Part shown: piece after piece, positions 21,832 to 33,489 of the stretch
Layout of the letters: each line of letters begins with the position of its first letter
How positions within the stretch are numbered: position 1 is the first letter of the stretch
Assembly (NCBI GenBank): GCA_030549335.1
Contig: CM060184.1
Span: 41,433,909 to 41,497,908, forward strand
DNA from: Pontederia crassipes
Taxonomy: Eukaryota; Streptophyta; Magnoliopsida; Commelinales; Pontederiaceae
Direction: 5' to 3'
Length of the DNA: 64,000 bases
Program-made: the position numbers and the translations under genes
The notes under the pieces: generated by a model
Databases searched by the model: none
Seen by the model: only the letters and a program-made list of their open reading frames with translations
What the model was told of the DNA's origin: nothing

Positions 21832-22512
21832 ATTCGTCTTTTAATTACTTTCATCAATATATACAATCATTCAATACATATGACAATTTTTAATCCTATT
21901 TATAGCTGTCCATGCATCATAATTTCTAAGTGAAAACAATCATTCCATCCCATGGTAACAATTGTTATAGTGGGTTGGAAATTCCAACATTAAACTTCTC
22001 GTTAGGACATGATCGTTCCACCCTAAGGTACCGGTGGCCTGGTTTTTCACCATCTTCAACCCTTGTTGGAGTCACAACCGTTTCACTCTACAAGAGTCAG
22101 CCTTGGTGCCCAAGGCAACGAATGTGATAACACATAGAGTCATGACCATGCCTAGGGGAACTCACCAATTGAGTCTCCCTTATTTTGACTCATTTCATCG
22201 TTACACACCCATACATCGCAACCTTAATTTTTCCTCTTTGAAATAAAGAAGAACAATAGTACTAACATGCATTATTTTCTCTATAATTGGCAAAAAAAAA
22301 ATGACCACTAACAAAGAGATATGATAACAATCCATGAGGTAGTCACAAGGTATTAATCTCACAACCAATGAACACTTTTTAGCTCAATAAAATAGTAGCT
22401 ACATCAAGAAAGTCAACACAAAAGGAAATGAAGCTTTATAACTCTAACTTGCATAACCAATGAAACAGTGATGATAATGAAATCATAGAACATTAAAGAA
22501 AAATCATGCTGG
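21775..22512 (-). repeat. Direct repeat copy A' (LTR-like), partner at 4320-5231
   Basis: Starts with GCGAGTGAAGTCTTAGTTTT and runs to AAAATCATGC, matching 4320-5231 in order and orientation with internal indels. Probable remnant of the 5' LTR of the minus-strand chromovirus. Confidence 0.65.
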
Positions 22513-23010
22513 TGAACTTTTTGTTTGTCAATGGGAGTTAAAGTTAATGGCCCTATTCCTGATATTGGATCCCAAACACAAATTTAGAAACATTTCCCAA
22601 TAGAGAAGACATACGAAACAATCAAAAGCCCTTAAACCAAGAAAATTTAACTTCTTCTCTTGTCACTTAGTCAAGTAGGTAAAACAATTTACTTTGATCA
22701 TGTTCATTTGCTATTTACAAAATATTATTACACTAAGCAATTATTGGCATGCAAATCAAGAAGAAACTTTTTTTGTCAAATAAATATATGACTAAACCTT
22801 GGTTAATGCATTTTCCCCTAGAACCAAAAGTGAACTTATACACGCTCTACGAGTCAAGTAACTTCGATTGACGACGTCAATGCTATTATAAAAACGAAAA
22901 GTTTGTCATCGAAAAGTAAATAAATAAATAAGAAAAGTGATTTTTTTTCCTAAACTTTATCAGAAATCAAGAAAGAATGTGTCTTTTTAACGCAGAAGAA
23001 TCAAAGAGCA
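22513..23010. other. Unassigned AT-rich DNA next to the YggS-like exon
   Basis: Nothing recognisable. It lies where the first intron and later exons of the minus-strand YggS-like gene would be. The conserved second-exon motif (WHF-x-GHLQSNK) was looked for on the minus strand and not seen. Confidence 0.5.
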
Positions 23011-23123
23011 CTAAAAATGGCAGCTTTTCAGGCGACGAAATCCACGACGTTCTGAACAAACAATTTGCTCTGGTTTTTCAATTCCCGTCGTGGAAAGGAA
23101 TTGAAATTGTGGGGGACTAGTAC

Positions 23124-23363
23124 CTGGGGGGCTTTGTCGACGAACTCCTGGACGTAGTTTTCGCCGAAGCAACGGTCTCCGGCGTCGTAGAGCTGCCGGA
23201 CGAGGGACACGGCCTTCGTCTTGCCCATGGCCACCACCCGCACGTCCTCCGCCGCCCGACCGGACCGCTCGGACGCCCCCCGCACCCGCCTCAACACCGA
23301 GCGCAGCGCCGCGGACGCCGCGCCCTCCACCGCAGCCACCGTAGCAGGAGGAGGCACCGCCAT
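23124..23363 (-). CDS. YggS/PLPBP-type pyridoxal-phosphate homeostasis protein, exon 1 only
   Basis: The minus strand encodes exactly 80 codons from ATG (23363) to CAG followed by GTACTA, a plausible splice donor, in phase 0. Key blocks are ALRSVLRRV, EDVRVVAMGKTKAVSLVRQLYDAG and RCFGENYVQEFVDKAPQ, matching the first exon of plant PLPBP/YggS proteins. These bind PLP through the lysine of the V-S-K-T-K segment; the lysine is kept here but the two preceding residues are M-G. Without splicing the frame runs on to a stop at 23028. No further exon was found between here and the next gene at 524, where transposons occupy the space. It is therefore an isolated exon, a truncated gene, or one with exons lost. 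GC-rich codon use matches the gene at 1-524. Confidence 0.8.
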
Positions 23364-23399
23364 TCTCCAACGCTGCTGGACACTGCTTGGACAAGTGTC

Positions 23400-24330
23400 C
23401 CTCTTTTTTCCCTTTCGTTTTGCCTCTAAATGGCCATTTTTTCAGGTTTTTTTTTGTTAATTAACGGATACAATGAAGCTGGGACACCATCATTATATTA
23501 AAAAAAAATAGTTTGACTCATTTTTATTTGAAAACTTTTAATTTCATCAATATATTGTTTATTTGATAAATAAAAAGAGAGGTAAAAAGGGGCATTCGTT
23601 AAATCTTGTAGTTAATAGTTAAGATGGACTTTACCTCTTTTTTTATTCTTTTTTTTCTCTGCTAATTTACATGTAATGACATAATACTTATCTTTTTCCA
23701 ATTTAAAAAATGTTACAATATAGTGGCACGATTTTTATTAGTGAACAAAAGGTCTCGAAACATCATGTTCAGTTTTTTCTCTGAGAAAAGGTTACATTTT
23801 CGTTAAAGAATTGTGTTTCTTCTTCTCTTTGTTTTATTTTGGCTATAAAAAATTTTGTGTCCACAATTTTGCTTGTGGATCATGAGCTTGTTTTGTAAGG
23901 CATTTTGGTGATGGAGAAAAAAAGAGTGGCAGAGTAAAAGTTAGTAAAGTAGAGAATGATAAGTTAGTGCAAAAGTTATAATTTAAGATAAATTAGTGAG
24001 ATTTTAACTAATTTAAATTATATTTTGTTTTGATGAAAAAAAATCAAACATCAATTAAGAAGAAATAATTTAGGCAAAGATCTTGACAGCTTTTTATTGG
24101 TTGAACAACGGAATCAATTAATTAATTAGTATTAATTTATTTTAAAATTCAATCATCGTTTTCTATTTGGAATGATGTATGCGGTTTCCATTTGCTTAAT
24201 GGTATTTTCTTTCTTATAGCAACACCGAAAACTTATCATAATTAAGAATAAATTATACGAATCATTCTTCAATTTTGATAATAATATTTTAATTTTAATT
24301 TAATTAGATTATCGATGTAGTGGTCACATC
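23400..24330. other. AT-rich intergenic region upstream of the YggS-like exon
   Basis: No ORF or repeat of note. The promoter of the minus-strand exon at 23124-23363 should lie in the proximal part, but no clear element can be pointed out. Confidence 0.6.
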
Positions 24331-24339
24331 TCCTGCTTC

Positions 24340-24702
24340 TCACCCATCCAAGGCAACAAACAAAAAGTGTAAACCTCTTTTTTCACCCCACAACTGAGTA
24401 AAATAATAAAAAATTAATAAAAAAATGGCAATCGCTACCGCCCCTAGCTGGAACCAAAATAAAAGGGGTGGTGCCTCTTTCTCTCTCTCTCCTCCATCCC
24501 AGAAGACCTCTCCGGTGCCGGATAGGAGAGTGAGAGGGCGGTGGTCGTCCCCTTTTTCTCTCTTACGTGCTGATGAGCACGAAAAAGCGAAGTGTCGGCC
24601 CCTATGCATCGCCCCCTTTTTCATCTCGCTCAGAGGTAATGGCAGCACCGACCTGGAGAGGTTGAAGCACCTTCCCTCGAATTTGATTATCAGTGAAGCC
24701 AT
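24340..24702 (-). CDS. Unrecognised ORF in a GC-richer island
   Basis: 120 codons on the minus strand, with a hydrophobic stretch near residues 86-103 (LGAVAIAIFLLIFYYF) and Lys/Glu/Arg-rich sequence before it. A plus-strand ORF (24425-24715) overlaps it almost fully. Neither resembles a known family. The local base composition is richer in G and C than its surroundings, so it could be a host exon fragment, but coding status is doubtful. Confidence 0.15.
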   Translation of the reverse strand: MASLIIKFEGRCFNLSRSVLPLPLSEMKKGAMHRGRHFAFSCSSARKREKGDDHRPLTLLSGTGEVFWDGGEREKEAPPLLFWFQLGAVAIAIFLLIFYYFTQLWGEKRGLHFLFVALDG

Positions 24703-24768
24703 CTATCACTATTGAATTTTTTCTCACCCGCCATTGCTTCTCTCTCATGGAGTTTATCCTCTTCAGCT

Positions 24769-25935
24769 TGTAGGATTTCAAAGAGCACCAAGAGGATGTG
24801 TGAATTAGTGTTTAAAACAAAAGTATTGATTGCACAAAAATCATCACGAAAACTTAAAATTAATTTGTTAATCCTTAAAAACAATACAACTCATATCACA
24901 TCAAACACAATATGAGAAGGAAAGAAAGAGAATTCAATCACAATGCAAGCGATGGTTGTTGACGACTTGGCTTATGTCTCCATTCCGACTTCTCGACCTC
25001 GAGACTGTCGAATATTCCACTAGAACTCTTCCTTTGTTTCAAATGAGATAAGAAAGAAAAAGCTCTTTACACCACCGTCTTTTCTCCGCTTCGAGGGGTA
25101 AGACACACATTTCCTCCAATGAAGCTAATCTTTTTTCTCGCTCAAGAGGCAAAATTTCGAACCTCTTTTCCACATGAGCTCTCTCAATTTTTCTGAACAA
25201 AAATATTTCTCTCTTTTACAATTCTATGCTCATAAGAAGAGAAGAGAGAAAGAAGAGAAAATTATAAAATGAAAACTTCAAGGAAAATGTCTTCTTTTGA
25301 TAACTTGAAATTTTTTTTCAACAAGTGGATGGATGCCTTTGCTTCAAGCCTTGACACTCTTTTTATAACCTTCAATATGGAAAAAATTTGTCCAAAATTT
25401 ATTCCACAATTTTCTTCTTCAAAATTGACTGTTATTCTTCATTTGACTCTGAGGCTGGTCGATCGCGCATATGGACCGATCGACCAGTATGTGACCGTTG
25501 TGCCTATTTTCTTCACTGATCGTAGCTAGTCGGTCGATCAGTACATAGACCAGGATCATCTCGGCATCGATCGGTATAGTTTCATCATTGAACCTGGGCA
25601 GTGCATGCATTGATCGGTTGACCGATGTTGTCTCGATCGGCTTTCATTCTGTCGACCGACAAGTTGATCAACCTGCACTATTTTGAGCATAACATTTTGC
25701 ACAGTTATCCAAATTAAATAATTTTGGATTCTATGGATAGCTAACATCATTCTCTACAATTTGATATTTATCATTCATCCAGAATCTAATAAAATCATAG
25801 CCAATTATTTAATCAAAATTAGTGCATAAAGTTATATCTTTTTGTTTAAACTTTTTCAGCATTTTTAACTTTAATCTTTCGAGATTTGTTTCATCAAAAT
25901 ATAATTTAATATGTCATTAAAACTTTGCTTCAACA
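24769..25935 (-). repeat. 3' LTR of copia copy 1
   Basis: 1167 bp. Starts TGTTGAAGC on the minus strand at 25935 and ends CCTACA at 24769. Contains iterated CGATCGACC-like words at 25450-25680. Confidence 0.85.
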
Positions 25936-26879
25936 ATCTCTCCTTTTTATGAAGACAAATCTAGAAATATAAAAAATATATAATTTGTGAAAAAATTGTA
26001 AAATCAATTTTACTCCTTCTAAAACTTAGTTTTCCTTATAATAATAGATATTTACATAAGTACTAATTGTAAGGCTCTCTTCATATGTTCATTCATATTG
26101 CTCATATATTTCTTCCCCTTTTGTTTCATTAAAAAATAGTTTGCACATAAGGGGTATAAAAAAAATATATGTAATTCCTCCCTTGTCAAAATAAAATTAT
26201 TTTCCTATTTTTGTCATGAATATGTAAAGTATCATAAAAGGTCATGAAATATGAAAAAATAACTCCTACTAAATTTATGGCTATATTAAAATGAAATTAA
26301 ATTGATTTAGAGGTTATGAAATCCATAAGTTAAAAATTATATTAGGAATCAAAATATTACATAAAACTTTGATACAAGAATGATATGTTAAAATAAGGAT
26401 GAAAACATGCTCCCTTATCATTATGACTAATTTTCTTTTTCTATTTGATGTTTGCCCTTTTTCTAAAAAAATTATGATTTTGAGCTTTTGAGAAGAATAA
26501 AAAAAATTAGGTGATACTTTTACCATAACTTTTGTTCCTTCACATTTCTATTCCTCATTTTCTTTACATGTGAGGTCCACCTGAAAAATAATTAACTTTT
26601 GGTATCCAAACTTCTTTGGATCATATTTTGTCAGACAATGTTCCTTTTGAAATCCAAATCATGTCACATTGTGATGATTTTCTTATTCTACATTGATATG
26701 TGTAATGACCATAAAATTCATATGTAAAATATTTGAGATGTGATTTTCTACTATATGAATGATTGGATTTCCAATAAGAATTTTCATGTCCAAAGTATTT
26801 TCCTAAAAGTATTTTTCATTACATGAGAAATAGCCTTATTATTATTTTGTGTACTTTTCAAAAAAGTATTTTCTTTTTC

Positions 26880-27960
26880 TACCTTTTCTAAAGAACATGT
26901 AATTTTACTACATATGTAATTTTCGAAGTATCAATTTCATTTTTCAGATTTTCATTTTCCACAAAATATACATCTTTTTCTTTTAATTTTTCAATCTCAT
27001 GTATTAATTTTTAATTTTTCTCTTTAATTGAAAAATATTTTTTGTAAGAGATGAGAGTTCTTTATTTACACCTAAAGAAGGGTTTTCTTCGGAAGAGCTC
27101 GATGAGTTATAATTTGAATTTGAATGGTGAAAAGTTACCTCATCGTTGTGCGCCATTAAGCATAGGTATGCTTCATCACTAGACGAGCTTGATGATTCAC
27201 TTGTTTCACTTGACTCTTCATATATTTTCTTTTTTTTTCTGAGATATCTCTTCTTTGTGTTGTTTGTATGCTCTTCTAGTTGGCTTCTCATTCTTCTTTT
27301 CTTTTTTACCAACTTGAGGTCTTTGTCAAGTTTTCTTGTGTAGCAAGCGAGTCTTTTTTTCATCAACTTTCTCTTCACTTGAATCTTCTTTTTTTGCATT
27401 TGCTTTTAATGTCAATGTTTTCTTCTTGGGGGTTTTTTTTCTTCTTGATCCTCTTGGATTGATATCTTTAGAAGTGAATCAATTAGATCATCGAAGTCTA
27501 ATTTGTTCAAATCTTTTTCTTTAAACACGATCCTCTTTGTATGCTATTTGAAGGGGAGAGACCTGAAAATCTTTTTCACATTTTGGGAGTTAGTTTTTGG
27601 CTCGTCCAAGGAGGCTAAGCCATTCATAATATCATTAAAATGAGAAATTATGTCATTTATGGATTCATTATCATGCATTTTGAGAGAATCATATTGTTGA
27701 TTTAAAATGTTCAATCTAGATTCTTTAATTTTGTCGGTTCCTTCATAAGTAGTGATGAGCTTCTCCCAAATCTCGATTACAGTTTCACAACTTGAAATAC
27801 GATTAAACTCCGTTGAATCCAAATCACAATAAAAAATATTTTTGACTTTCCAATCAAGTTTTGCAAAAATCTTCTCTTTCATTATAATATGTAAATAATT
27901 TTTCATGAAGATAATAACATTTTTCAACTATGTCCCACATATCAATATCAATAGTACAAA
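26880..27960 (-). pseudogene. UBN2-type gag of copia copy 1 (broken)
   Basis: Minus-strand segment 27927-27544 encodes KLDWKVKNIFYCDLDSTEF, EIWEKLITTYEGTD and LNILNQQYDSLKM, the core of the UBN2 gag domain. A second segment (27399-27004) has Lys-rich sequence, a Ser-rich tract and EAYLCLMAHNDEVTF. A frame change lies between them. The CCHC knuckle seen in copy 2 is not visible here, so the 3' part of gag is more eroded. Confidence 0.8.
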
Positions 27961-28135
27961 TGTATGCTTAAATTCTAATTTTTCAATATGCAAAATTTGA
28001 TGCATTTAAAAGGGGATGATGACTAATTGATTGTCCTTCGGCAAAACTAAATTCACTTGATATCATAGCTCTTAAGATAGTTAAATATTAAAAAAAGATG
28101 ATTAAATCTTAAAATGATTAGATCTTAAAACAAAA

Positions 28136-28153
28136 GCAACTCGCTCTAACCAA
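28136..28153 (-). other. Primer-binding site of copia copy 1
   Basis: On the minus strand TTGGTTAGAGCGAGTTGC follows the LTR end. It is a decayed form of TGGTATTAGAGCGGGTTGC seen in copy 2, the initiator-tRNA-Met type. Confidence 0.7.
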
Positions 28154-28154
28154 T

Positions 28155-29329
28155 TGTGGGACCCCAAATGGCACTAAGAGGGGGGGGGGGGGTTGAATTG
28201 ATGTTTAGAACAAAAGTATCGATTTCACGAAAAGCATCACGGAAGCTTAAAATCGATTCGTTAATCCTTAAAAACAATACAACTCCGATGACATCAAACA
28301 CAATATGAGAGGGAGAGAGAGAATTCAATCACAATGCACGCGGTGGTTGTTGACGAGGGTCAGCCACACCTTAGCCTACATCCTCGTTCTGACTTTTCTA
28401 CCTCGAGACCATTGGAGATTCCACTAGAACTCTTCCTTTGTTCCAAATAGAGCAAGTAAGAAAAGGTCCTTTATACCACTGTCTTTTCTCCACTTCGAGA
28501 GATAAGACACACATCTCCTTCGATGAAGCTAATTTTTCTCGCAAGATTTCGAACCTCTTTTTCACAGGACCTTTCTTAGTTTTTCTCAACAAAAATGTTT
28601 CTCTCTTTTACAATTCTATACTCATAAGAAGAAAAGAGAGAAAGAAGATAAACTATAAAATAAAATCTAAAAGGAAAATGTCTTCTTTTGATAACTTGAA
28701 GTTTTTTTTTTAATGAGCGGATGGATGCCTTTGCTTCAGGCCTTGGTACTCCTTTTATAGGCTTCAAGGTGAGAAAATTCGTTCAGAATTTATTCCATAA
28801 TTTTTTTCTTTCAAAATTGACTGTTACTGTTCATTTGACCCGGAGGTCGGTCGACTGGTCTATGCGACTATTGCACCTATTTTCTTCACTGACCTTGGCT
28901 AGTCGGTTGATCGGCACATCAAACGGTATTGTCTCGATATCAACCGGTATAGTATCATCATTGAACATGGACAGTGCATGCATTGATCGGTTGATCGATT
29001 TCCCGGATCGATTGACTGGTGTTGTCTCGACTGGCTTTCATTCTATCGATCGGCAGGTTGACCGACCTGCACTATTTTGAGCATAAATTTTTTCATAGTT
29101 ATCCAAATTAGATAATCTTGATTTTATGGATAACTAACATGATTCTCTATAACTTTGATATTTATCATTCATTCAGAATCTAATAAAATCATAGTCAATT
29201 ATTTAATCAAAGTTAGTACATAAAGATATATCTTTTTTGTAAAACTTTTTCAGCATTTTTAACTTTAATCTTTCAAGATTTATTTCATCAAAATATAATT
29301 TAATATGTCATTAAAACTTTACTCCAACA
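28155..29329 (-). repeat. 5' LTR of copia copy 1
   Basis: 1175 bp, TGTTGGAGT at 29329 to CCCACA at 28155 (minus strand). It has a run of about 13 G on the plus strand at 28180-28192 near its end and clustered CGGTCGACC/GATCGGTTGA words at 28840-29070. Confidence 0.85.
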
Positions 29330-29334
29330 CAACC

Positions 29335-29692
29335 AAATGTTTGCATGGAATTGGGCAATGAATTGATCGAACTCAGTGTTCACATCCAGACTCGAGCAGA
29401 AAGCCACTAACATTCGGGCCATAGTTTCTTGGCGGCGACGGCCTTCTCCTCATATAGCACCTGGTGTGGAGGGTCAGATCCCTGCATTGGAGGAGATGGG
29501 GGTGGCAGTTGTGATGATCACGGAGGAGACGGTGTAGGCTATAAAACCCATGAGACGTCAGATAGTTCTTTCTTTCTATAATGTTGAACCGAAGCATAGG
29601 AGAATGTGGCAACGTCGGCAATGGTTCAAGAACTTGTCTTTTGGAGTGCAGAGCTAGTGGAAGAGATGATGCACTTTCAGTTGCTTCTCATG
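29335..29692. other. Unassigned GC-richer segment, left of the small gypsy insertion
   Basis: Mixed ORFs without recognised domains. Continuous with 31497 onward before the TCATG insertion, so the two parts should be read together. It may be an old gene or element fragment. Confidence 0.4.
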
Positions 29693-29995
29693 TGATAGAA
29701 ACTTAATTTCTAATATTAATATGAATAATTATTTTTTTTAAGATTAGCTATTTACTTCCTAGTTTCATTAGCACTCTTTTTCTTTTATTTTGAATTCTAC
29801 TAAAAATTATTTGGGTTTACCCCATAAATAGAGACCCTTGGAACTCTTTTAATAATACATATGAGAATACAATCTTCATTTGATAATTGTTTAGATCAAC
29901 TATCTTGGAGGCTTAACCCCTCGAAGTGATCTATTGGAGGTTTGATCCTCTTGAAGTGATCTAACTAGGATCTCAATTTTATTAGGAACCTATCA
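29693..29995 (+). repeat. Left LTR of the small gypsy element
   Basis: 303 bp, TGATAG to CTATCA. Contains two CTTGGAGG/ATTGGAGG-type phrases near its 3' end. Partner 31181-31491. Confidence 0.9.
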
Positions 29996-30211
29996 ATTGG
30001 TATTAGATCTGTTTGATCTTTATTGCACAATTGTGATATCTTGAGTTTTTTATTGGATCAATAAATTAGTTATCTTCGTCTTCCGTTGTCATATATCATC
30101 TGCTACTATCGTCATATTTGCTGACTACTATCAACCAGCCCCTATCACTAACTCATTATATATTTTATTAATAATTTATATCCATAATCTAATATATCAA
30201 TGTGCTGAAAA

Positions 30212-30870
30212 AATTTATGTCTTCTCAAGATTTATCTACATCAGAGTTTTTAACATTGGCCGATCGTTCAACTCAAATCGAAACATGATTCCAACGAATT
30301 TTACAAGTATTTTATGATGAAAACAAATATCAACAAGTAAACAAGGAAAATCACGAAGAAGATGAGCTGGCAAATATCCAACAATTGAGTATAGTTGAGG
30401 AGTATGAGACTCGTTTCGAATTATTATTAACTCAAATTAAAAATTTAAGCGAACATCCATTGTGGAAACTTTTATTGAAGGCTTTCTCCCCAATCTTCAA
30501 CGGGAAGTGAAAGTTCAAAGGCTCATTACTATAGCTTCTGTAGTTTCTTTTGCCCACTTGGAAGAGGAACGTTTATATGAAAAGAGACATGGATCCAATC
30601 GAAACTTGAACGAATCATTCAAAAGTACAAATGCAACAATATTTTCAAGAGTCTAATATTTCATTTTCCTCTGAAATCTTCACTAAAAGTTTATCTCAAC
30701 AAGATGTGAAAAATGCTAAAGACAATTCATTTGAAGTTCAACTTTCAAATTCATCTGCTGAGTCATCTTTTAAGGATGAGACATATATAATTCTATCGTC
30801 AAATGAGCAAACAAGTTCTAGAGAATCTACTGCAATATGTATTATTATCATGCAATCATCGAGTATTTAA
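30212..30870 (+). pseudogene. Retrotransposon gag remnant in the small gypsy element
   Basis: Open pieces in changing frames: SSQDLSTSEFLTLADR (about 30220), VEEYETRFELLLTQIKNLSE (about 30395-30455), then ETFIEGFLPNLQREVKVQRL with FAHLEEERLYE (30462-30656). This is the gypsy gag pattern in which a YE-RFE-LL segment precedes F-GL---I---V----P---A--LA-LYE. Ser-rich sequence follows to 30870. Stops and at least two frame changes make it non-coding now. Confidence 0.75.
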
Positions 30871-31180
30871 GAATCATATATTAATAAGGACTTATTCATG
30901 CTTATGACGATTAACTCAACCTCAAGGAAATTTGATGATTGTGATGCTACTCAAGGTCAATTTTATTCATGCAGAAAGAATTTGATCAATTTCAAATTCT
31001 CTTTCTTCAACCAATGCAAGCTTGTTCCAATGCTATCAATGCATAGCCAAAACTCTATTCTCAAGAAGGATCTTTATTTTATTCAAGTTATCAAGAGACT
31101 TCGTCTAAATCGAAAAGAAAAGTTCTCTCATATGTTTTTGCATAGCATTGAGAATAAGGTTATTTTGAAAAGGGCGAGAA

Positions 31181-31491
31181 TGATAGGAACCTAGTTTATA
31201 ATATTAATAGGAATAATTGATTTTTCTTTTATTAAGATTAGCTATTTGTTTTCTAGTTTGATTAGCACTTTTTCTTTCTTTTATTTTCTAGTTCTATTAG
31301 GACTTATTTGAGTTTACCTTATAAACAGGAACCTTTGGAACTCTTTTAATGAAATATATGAGAATACAATTTTCTTTTGATAATTGCTTAGAACAAGTAT
31401 CTTGGAGGTTTGGCGCCCTCAAAGTGGTCTTGGAGGTTTAATCCCCTTTAAGTAATCTAATTAGGATCTCAATTGGACTAGGAACCTATCA
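31181..31491 (+). repeat. Right LTR of the small gypsy element
   Basis: 311 bp, colinear with 29693-29995, preceded by AAAAGGGCGAGAA as polypurine tract and followed by TSD TCATG. Confidence 0.9.
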
Positions 31492-31496
31492 TCATG

Positions 31497-31861
31497 CCAC
31501 TATATCAAAGGTTGAGGATGTAGTTGTGGTAGCGAAGTGGCGGTTGATGGCGCTACCTCTTGTTGTGGCATCTGCGGCAAGGAAGATGATTCAGGGAGAG
31601 CACTCGTTGAACTAAACTTCATACTCCGCTCCACCTTAGTTGCAGGAAGTTTCTCAAGGTCCTCCATTGATGGTGCGGCTGCATTTGCAAGGCTTCCGAC
31701 GGTGATGTCTCTCGAGAGTTCTCCAGCCCAAAAATCACATCCTTTTCCACTAGATCATCAAAAATTTCATCCGTGCTTCTCATCCACGACATTGCCGACA
31801 TAGATCTAAATCCTAACAAAGGGTTCGGAAGGGAAACAAGGTTATCGGCATGTACCAAATT
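31497..31861. other. Unassigned segment, right of the small gypsy insertion
   Basis: Overlapping ORFs on both strands (plus 31537-31803, minus 31870-31619). The minus product includes SMSAMSWMRSTDEIFDDLVE, which I do not recognise. Base composition differs from the AT-rich flank, so it might be a captured gene fragment. Confidence 0.3.
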
Positions 31862-32011
31862 AAGTAACAAATAACTATATGATAAATATTTATTAATTGT
31901 TAACCATTATAAATAGCTTAAATATATAGTGAAGGGTAAAAATGACTTTTACACAAATAAAATTGTTATTACCCCACCTCACATTTTTTATAATTTATTA
32001 TCCAAATATGA
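31862..32011 (+). repeat. 150-bp direct repeat, copy 1
   Basis: Matches 33974-34123 in the same orientation (shared words ACTATATGATAAATATTT, GTTAACCATTATAAATAG, TTATTATCCAAATATGAAC). The two are 2.1 kb apart. Their nature (short LTRs, or two copies of a small element) is open. Confidence 0.8.
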
Positions 32012-32149
32012 ACTTTCTAATGACATTGGTTTGCATAAAATGTGTATAGCGTGAGGAGCACAAAAGGTAAGAAAACTAGTGTGTTTTGTGTAGAGGAATA
32101 CATAAAAGACGTTCGTTTATCCCCTACACAAGACTCTACCTCACAAAAA

Positions 32150-33060
32150 AATAACGAATTAAGCTTTAAATTTTATAAAACCTCTACACTATCATCACGA
32201 GAATCACAAGTATACGGCATATCATTGTAGTACTTGATGGTCGATCTACAGGGAAATTCCTTGCTGCTCTCAAAAAAAGCAGAGACATTGTCAAAAGTAA
32301 AGTAATTACACTAATTTTTTTAGGGTTTTTCGAATAAATGAAACAACAGATAAATGAAAATTAGATTGGAAGGGTTTAAACAGTCCAAGGGAATGTGTGC
32401 TGGATTTTACATGAGGTGTCATATTTTCCTATTCTTTTAATATTATAGTAAATACATTTGATTGTCTCTCAACATGCGTGTTTGGATAACATCATGGTAA
32501 CGGCTTCGCGGCACTCTCATGGTCTCCCACCCATCGTTGCATGAACATAGAACATCTCCCCAAACGAACACTTCGTTTCTTCCCTATCGTCTCCTTCCTT
32601 ACGGTTGCCTTGGCCCCAAGTAAAGTGCATTTTGTCTAGAATCCTTTTCGCCCTGTATCTCTCGATTGTGTGGCCTCCCCCCTCGAGGTTGTATCTACTT
32701 CTCCTTATATAGCCATCCTCTGGTCGTCTATCCTTTTTACAGGTACCTGGTATGTAGCTTTCATCCCCCCAAGCTCTTATCATCTCCTCTCTTGCAGGAA
32801 ACTTCCTCTGCCACAAACTCGATTTGGATTAGTCTGCCCCAATGATAAATGAGTGTATATTGTCGGTTGTCTTGGCCTTGCTCATCAGAAGCATACGCCC
32901 ATTCCTAGTGCAGAGAACAACATATGGGGTTGACTTAATCCTCCCCACCTGTCTGCAATGCCATCTTCCTACAATAGTGGGTATTTCAGAGAGAAAATGA
33001 TAAAAAAATAAGGCTTCAACGGACAAATTGATGTTCATAATATATAATTCTGCTGCAATT
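32150..33060 (-). other. LTR-edge-like stretch and unassigned region
   Basis: 32180-32270 carries the decayed phrase CACAAGTATACGGCATATC, as at the 3' end of Athila-type LTRs read in reverse, so a minus-oriented LTR remnant is likely. From 32480 to 33060 the DNA is GC-richer with minus ORFs at 33038-32829 and 32816-32517 that match no family I know. Confidence 0.35.
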
Positions 33061-33273
33061 TAGTATTGTGCAAGCATTTAGAGTTTGATTCCGAGTCATA
33101 AGAAGATGAAATACATGCATATAGGTAGCAAAAATATATACAAGTTTTCTCTAAATCAGACACACCATACTCACCACCCCGTTACTCACCACATCACCTC
33201 ACCCAACCTCCATTAGTTATTTGCCAAATGGGTGGAGGATTTTGAGAGGGATGGGTAATATATGAGAGTATAA

Positions 33274-33489
33274 AACTTATGAAATTAATGTACCTCCATA
33301 GCATCTTCACTCTAAAGGGATGATGCTGAGCACATCTCAACTTTACTGATCAATGGATATCATAAGTGATTAAATCTCATCATTTAAAAATATCATTTAT
33401 CTAATCCATTATTCTATGGATCAACGACTGAGATATGCTCAGCATCCCTCCAGAGCACTTGCTCTGGAGTTACATTAATTTCAAAAGTT
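33274..33489. mobile_element. MITE-like inverted-repeat element (about 216 bp)
   Basis: The ends are inverted copies of about 60 bp: AACTTATGAAATTAATGTA at the left pairs with the reverse complement of TACATTAATTTCAAAAGTT at the right. Inside, GGGATGATGCTGAGCACATC pairs with GATATGCTCAGCATCCC. No coding capacity. A TSD is not clear, so the superfamily stays open. Confidence 0.65.

Larger units (their letters stand above)
24769..29329 (-). mobile_element. Ty1/copia LTR retrotransposon, gag-only, minus orientation (copy 1)
   Basis: LTRs at 28155-29329 (5') and 24769-25935 (3'), both TG...CA on the minus strand, with a purine-rich tract AAAAAGGAGAGA before the 3' LTR and a PBS after the 5' LTR. 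The interior carries only a gag remnant (26880-27960). No protease, integrase, RT or RNase H is present. The family is the same as 42708-47682. Flanking 5 bp are CAGCT and CAACC, not identical, so a TSD is not proven. Gag type (UBN2) and the YLCLMA phrase suggest a SIRE/Maximus-like lineage; that is a tentative call. Confidence 0.85.
29693..31491 (+). mobile_element. Small gypsy-type LTR element, gag-only (1.8 kb)
   Basis: LTRs 29693-29995 and 31181-31491, both TGATAG...CTATCA, flanked by a perfect TSD TCATG (29688-29692 and 31492-31496). A PBS of tRNA-Met type (TTGGTATTAGATCTG) follows the left LTR. The 1.19-kb interior holds only gag remnants, too short for any pol. All hallmarks of retrotransposition are present without enzymes, so it was mobilised in trans. 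Confidence 0.9.

Noticed and set aside
24764-24768. CAGCT/CAACC as the TSD of the minus-strand copia element
   Set aside because: Two of five bases differ. Transitions could explain it but it is not strong enough to claim.
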